Position numbers and translations under genes: made by a program. This document shows, one piece after another, positions 6,733-7,444 of a stretch of DNA of 7,444 nt. The DNA lies in the NCBI GenBank assembly GCA_913061335.1, contig CAJXTP010000146.1, positions 1 to 7,444 on the forward strand, in the 5' to 3' direction. Each line of letters starts with the position of its first letter. Position 1 is the first letter of the stretch. Under the pieces are notes generated by a model. The model was not told the DNA's origin, did no database searches, and saw only the letters and a program-made list of their open reading frames with translations. The DNA is from an uncultured Loktanella sp. GTDB taxonomy: Bacteria > Pseudomonadota > Alphaproteobacteria > Rhodobacterales > Rhodobacteraceae.

Positions 6733-7194
6733 ATGGCATTGCGCATTGTTCCTATTACCATAACCACACTTTTCCTAACCGCTGGAGTCGCGGCCGCACG
6801 TTGTCCGGATTACGCGCAGAGTGGCTCTGGCCACTCCGTTTCAAGCGAAAGCCTTTATAGTGAAACTCGTATGTCGGTTAGAGCAGGCGGAGGTGTTGAC
6901 CTTGGCACCTGCTCCGAAGCGCCAGGCGTGGGCCACGTGTCTGAAGCGCCAGATTTCACGCTAAACTACGAACGGACTGGCAGCTACAATGTCCGTTTCC
7001 GTAGCCAAGGTAATTGTGACACAGTTATCCTCATTAACGACGCGGCTGGTAACTGGCATTGGGATGACGATACCGGTCCGGATGCAGAAGTCACGTTGGG
7101 GAATCCGAAAAGCGGTTATATCGACGTCTGGGTTGGCACATATGGTGGTGAATTATGCAACGCGACCTTGGTTATGGAATCCTTTGATCGATAA
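6733..7194 (+). CDS. Small secreted four-cysteine protein, PPC-like
   Basis: I take ATG 6733 as the start (153 residues). It follows an AGAG at 6721-6724 with 8-base spacing and opens directly into a clean signal peptide, MALRIVPITITTLFLTAGVAAA; the in-frame ATG at 6646 would place 29 non-signal-like residues in front. The mature protein has exactly four cysteines (24, 60, 95, 142), consistent with two disulphides. The C-terminal half, with TVILINDAAGNWHWDDD and GYIDVWVGTYGG ending in CNATLV, resembles the small beta-sandwich modules often seen in exported alphaproteobacterial proteins and related to the bacterial pre-peptidase C-terminal fold. The DDD stretch could bind calcium. No catalytic residues are visible. 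A short internal repeat, SEAPG and SEAPD at 61-74, comes from a repeated DNA stretch (6913-6925 and 6940-6952). Function is unknown. Confidence 0.8.
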   Translation: MALRIVPITITTLFLTAGVAAARCPDYAQSGSGHSVSSESLYSETRMSVRAGGGVDLGTCSEAPGVGHVSEAPDFTLNYERTGSYNVRFRSQGNCDTVILINDAAGNWHWDDDTGPDAEVTLGNPKSGYIDVWVGTYGGELCNATLVMESFDR

Positions 7195-7200
7195 CATTTA

Positions 7201-7423
7201 GTGCAGCGGTAAAATCTAAACCAGACAACTTCATCCTTCGACGAGGACGTCTCAATGCCGCGGTTGAACAGACGCAATACAGGCGGGGTTCATAGCCCCG
7301 CCTAAAACACCTTACGCTTGAGCTTGCCGTAAGCGGTGCGTACAGCCCATGGTATCGCCGATGATTGTAATGATCGACGAAGGCTTCAATCTGGACTTCA
7401 AGGTCGCCGGGTAAGAAGTAATG
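7201..7423 (-). mobile_element. Terminal fragment of an IS3-family insertion sequence
   Basis: The end of the contig holds the 3' edge of an insertion sequence read on the - strand. The transposase fragment at 7349-7423 identifies it. The outer boundary is probably near 7201-7202, just after the stop of the secreted-protein gene, where TGCAGCGGTAAAATCTAAACC could be the terminal inverted repeat. The other end lies beyond the contig, so neither the second inverted repeat nor a target-site duplication can be seen. Assemblies commonly break in such multicopy elements. Confidence 0.55.
7281..7303. repeat. Perfect 8-base-pair GC-rich hairpin in the IS remnant
   Basis: AGGCGGGG and CCCCGCCT pair perfectly around a 7-base loop. 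No run of T follows on either strand, so it is not a standard intrinsic terminator. It lies just after a stop codon (7302-7304, - strand) in one transposase frame and could still mark the end of the element's transcript. A second hairpin with 6-base arms, CTTACG/CGTAAG, lies at 7311-7333. Confidence 0.5.
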
Positions 7424-7444
7424 CTGTCTCTTATACACATCTGA
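7424..7444. other. Tn5 mosaic end / Nextera sequencing adapter, artefact
   Basis: CTGTCTCTTATACACATCT at 7424-7442 is the exact 19-base Tn5 mosaic end used in tagmentation libraries. The next two bases (GA) agree with the standard Nextera adapter continuation. It sits at the very end of the sequence, as expected for untrimmed read-through. Read on the - strand from GTG 7438 it encodes the spurious peptide MYKRQ. These bases should not be treated as genomic. Confidence 0.97.

Larger units (their letters stand above)
7172..7423 (-). pseudogene. IS3-type transposase, C-terminal remnant
   Basis: The genuine part begins at the contig edge with HYFLPGDLEVQIEAF and VDHYNHRRYH (coding 7423-7349). 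This is the well-known stretch near the end of the DDE integrase core of IS3-family transposases, just after the catalytic glutamate. Family members then continue with a segment like ESLNNLTPADVYFGR; here it is missing. The frame instead runs through unrelated residues, leaves the element and ends inside the neighbouring secreted gene at 7172. A shift of one frame after the YH would give a short tail, AYGKLKRKVF, that stops at 7302-7304 beside a hairpin. The 3' end therefore looks decayed. The first five residues of the longer open frame come from adapter sequence and are excluded. Confidence 0.6.

Noticed and set aside
6819..6836. 7-base-pair hairpin with a TCTG loop inside the secreted-protein gene
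   Set aside because: It lies in coding sequence, and short stems of this size are expected by chance.
7281..7303. Intrinsic terminator at the GC-rich hairpin
   Set aside because: The stem is perfect, but no T run follows on either strand.
7424..7438. MYKRQ as the true N-terminus of a transposase
   Set aside because: These codons lie wholly within the Tn5/Nextera adapter sequence.

Overview
The window looks like the end of a chromosomal contig from a Rhodobacteraceae-type alphaproteobacterium (Roseobacter group is my best guess). The evidence is the gene order pstC-pstA-pstB-phoU-phoB, the long PstA with an N-terminal periplasmic insert, moderate G+C, and proteins of alphaproteobacterial style. 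The assignment is by recognition only; no search was run.

Region 1 (1-3817) is a tightly packed phosphate operon on the + strand. It holds the C-terminal end of the permease PstC, the second permease PstA, the ATPase PstB, the signalling adaptor PhoU and the response regulator PhoB. Neighbours overlap (pstC/pstA share ATGA) or lie a few bases apart. PstCAB import phosphate, PhoU passes the transporter's state to a histidine kinase (not in the window, probably upstream), and PhoB activates the Pho regulon.

Region 2 (3818-4410) is a 593-base stretch without a firm gene. It contains a possible small or decayed gene on the - strand (3920-4234), a spaced inverted repeat, and the leader of the next gene.

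Region 3 (4411-6156) is one large regulator of 581 residues. It has a PAS-like segment, a LuxR-type helix-turn-helix in the middle of the chain, and a C-terminal alpha/beta-hydrolase fold. The hydrolase has lost its nucleophile serine and probably its acid, so it is more likely a ligand sensor than an enzyme.

Region 4 (6158-7194) holds two small secreted proteins read divergently: an SH3-like protein on the - strand and a four-cysteine protein on the + strand. The space between them carries a perfect TATAAT and an 18-base palindrome. The SH3-like gene ends one base away from the end of the regulator.

Region 5 (7195-7444) is the edge of an IS3-type insertion sequence, with only the last conserved part of the transposase and a degraded tail. 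The last 21 bases are not genomic: they match the Tn5/Nextera sequencing adapter. The contig therefore breaks inside a repeated element and carries untrimmed adapter.
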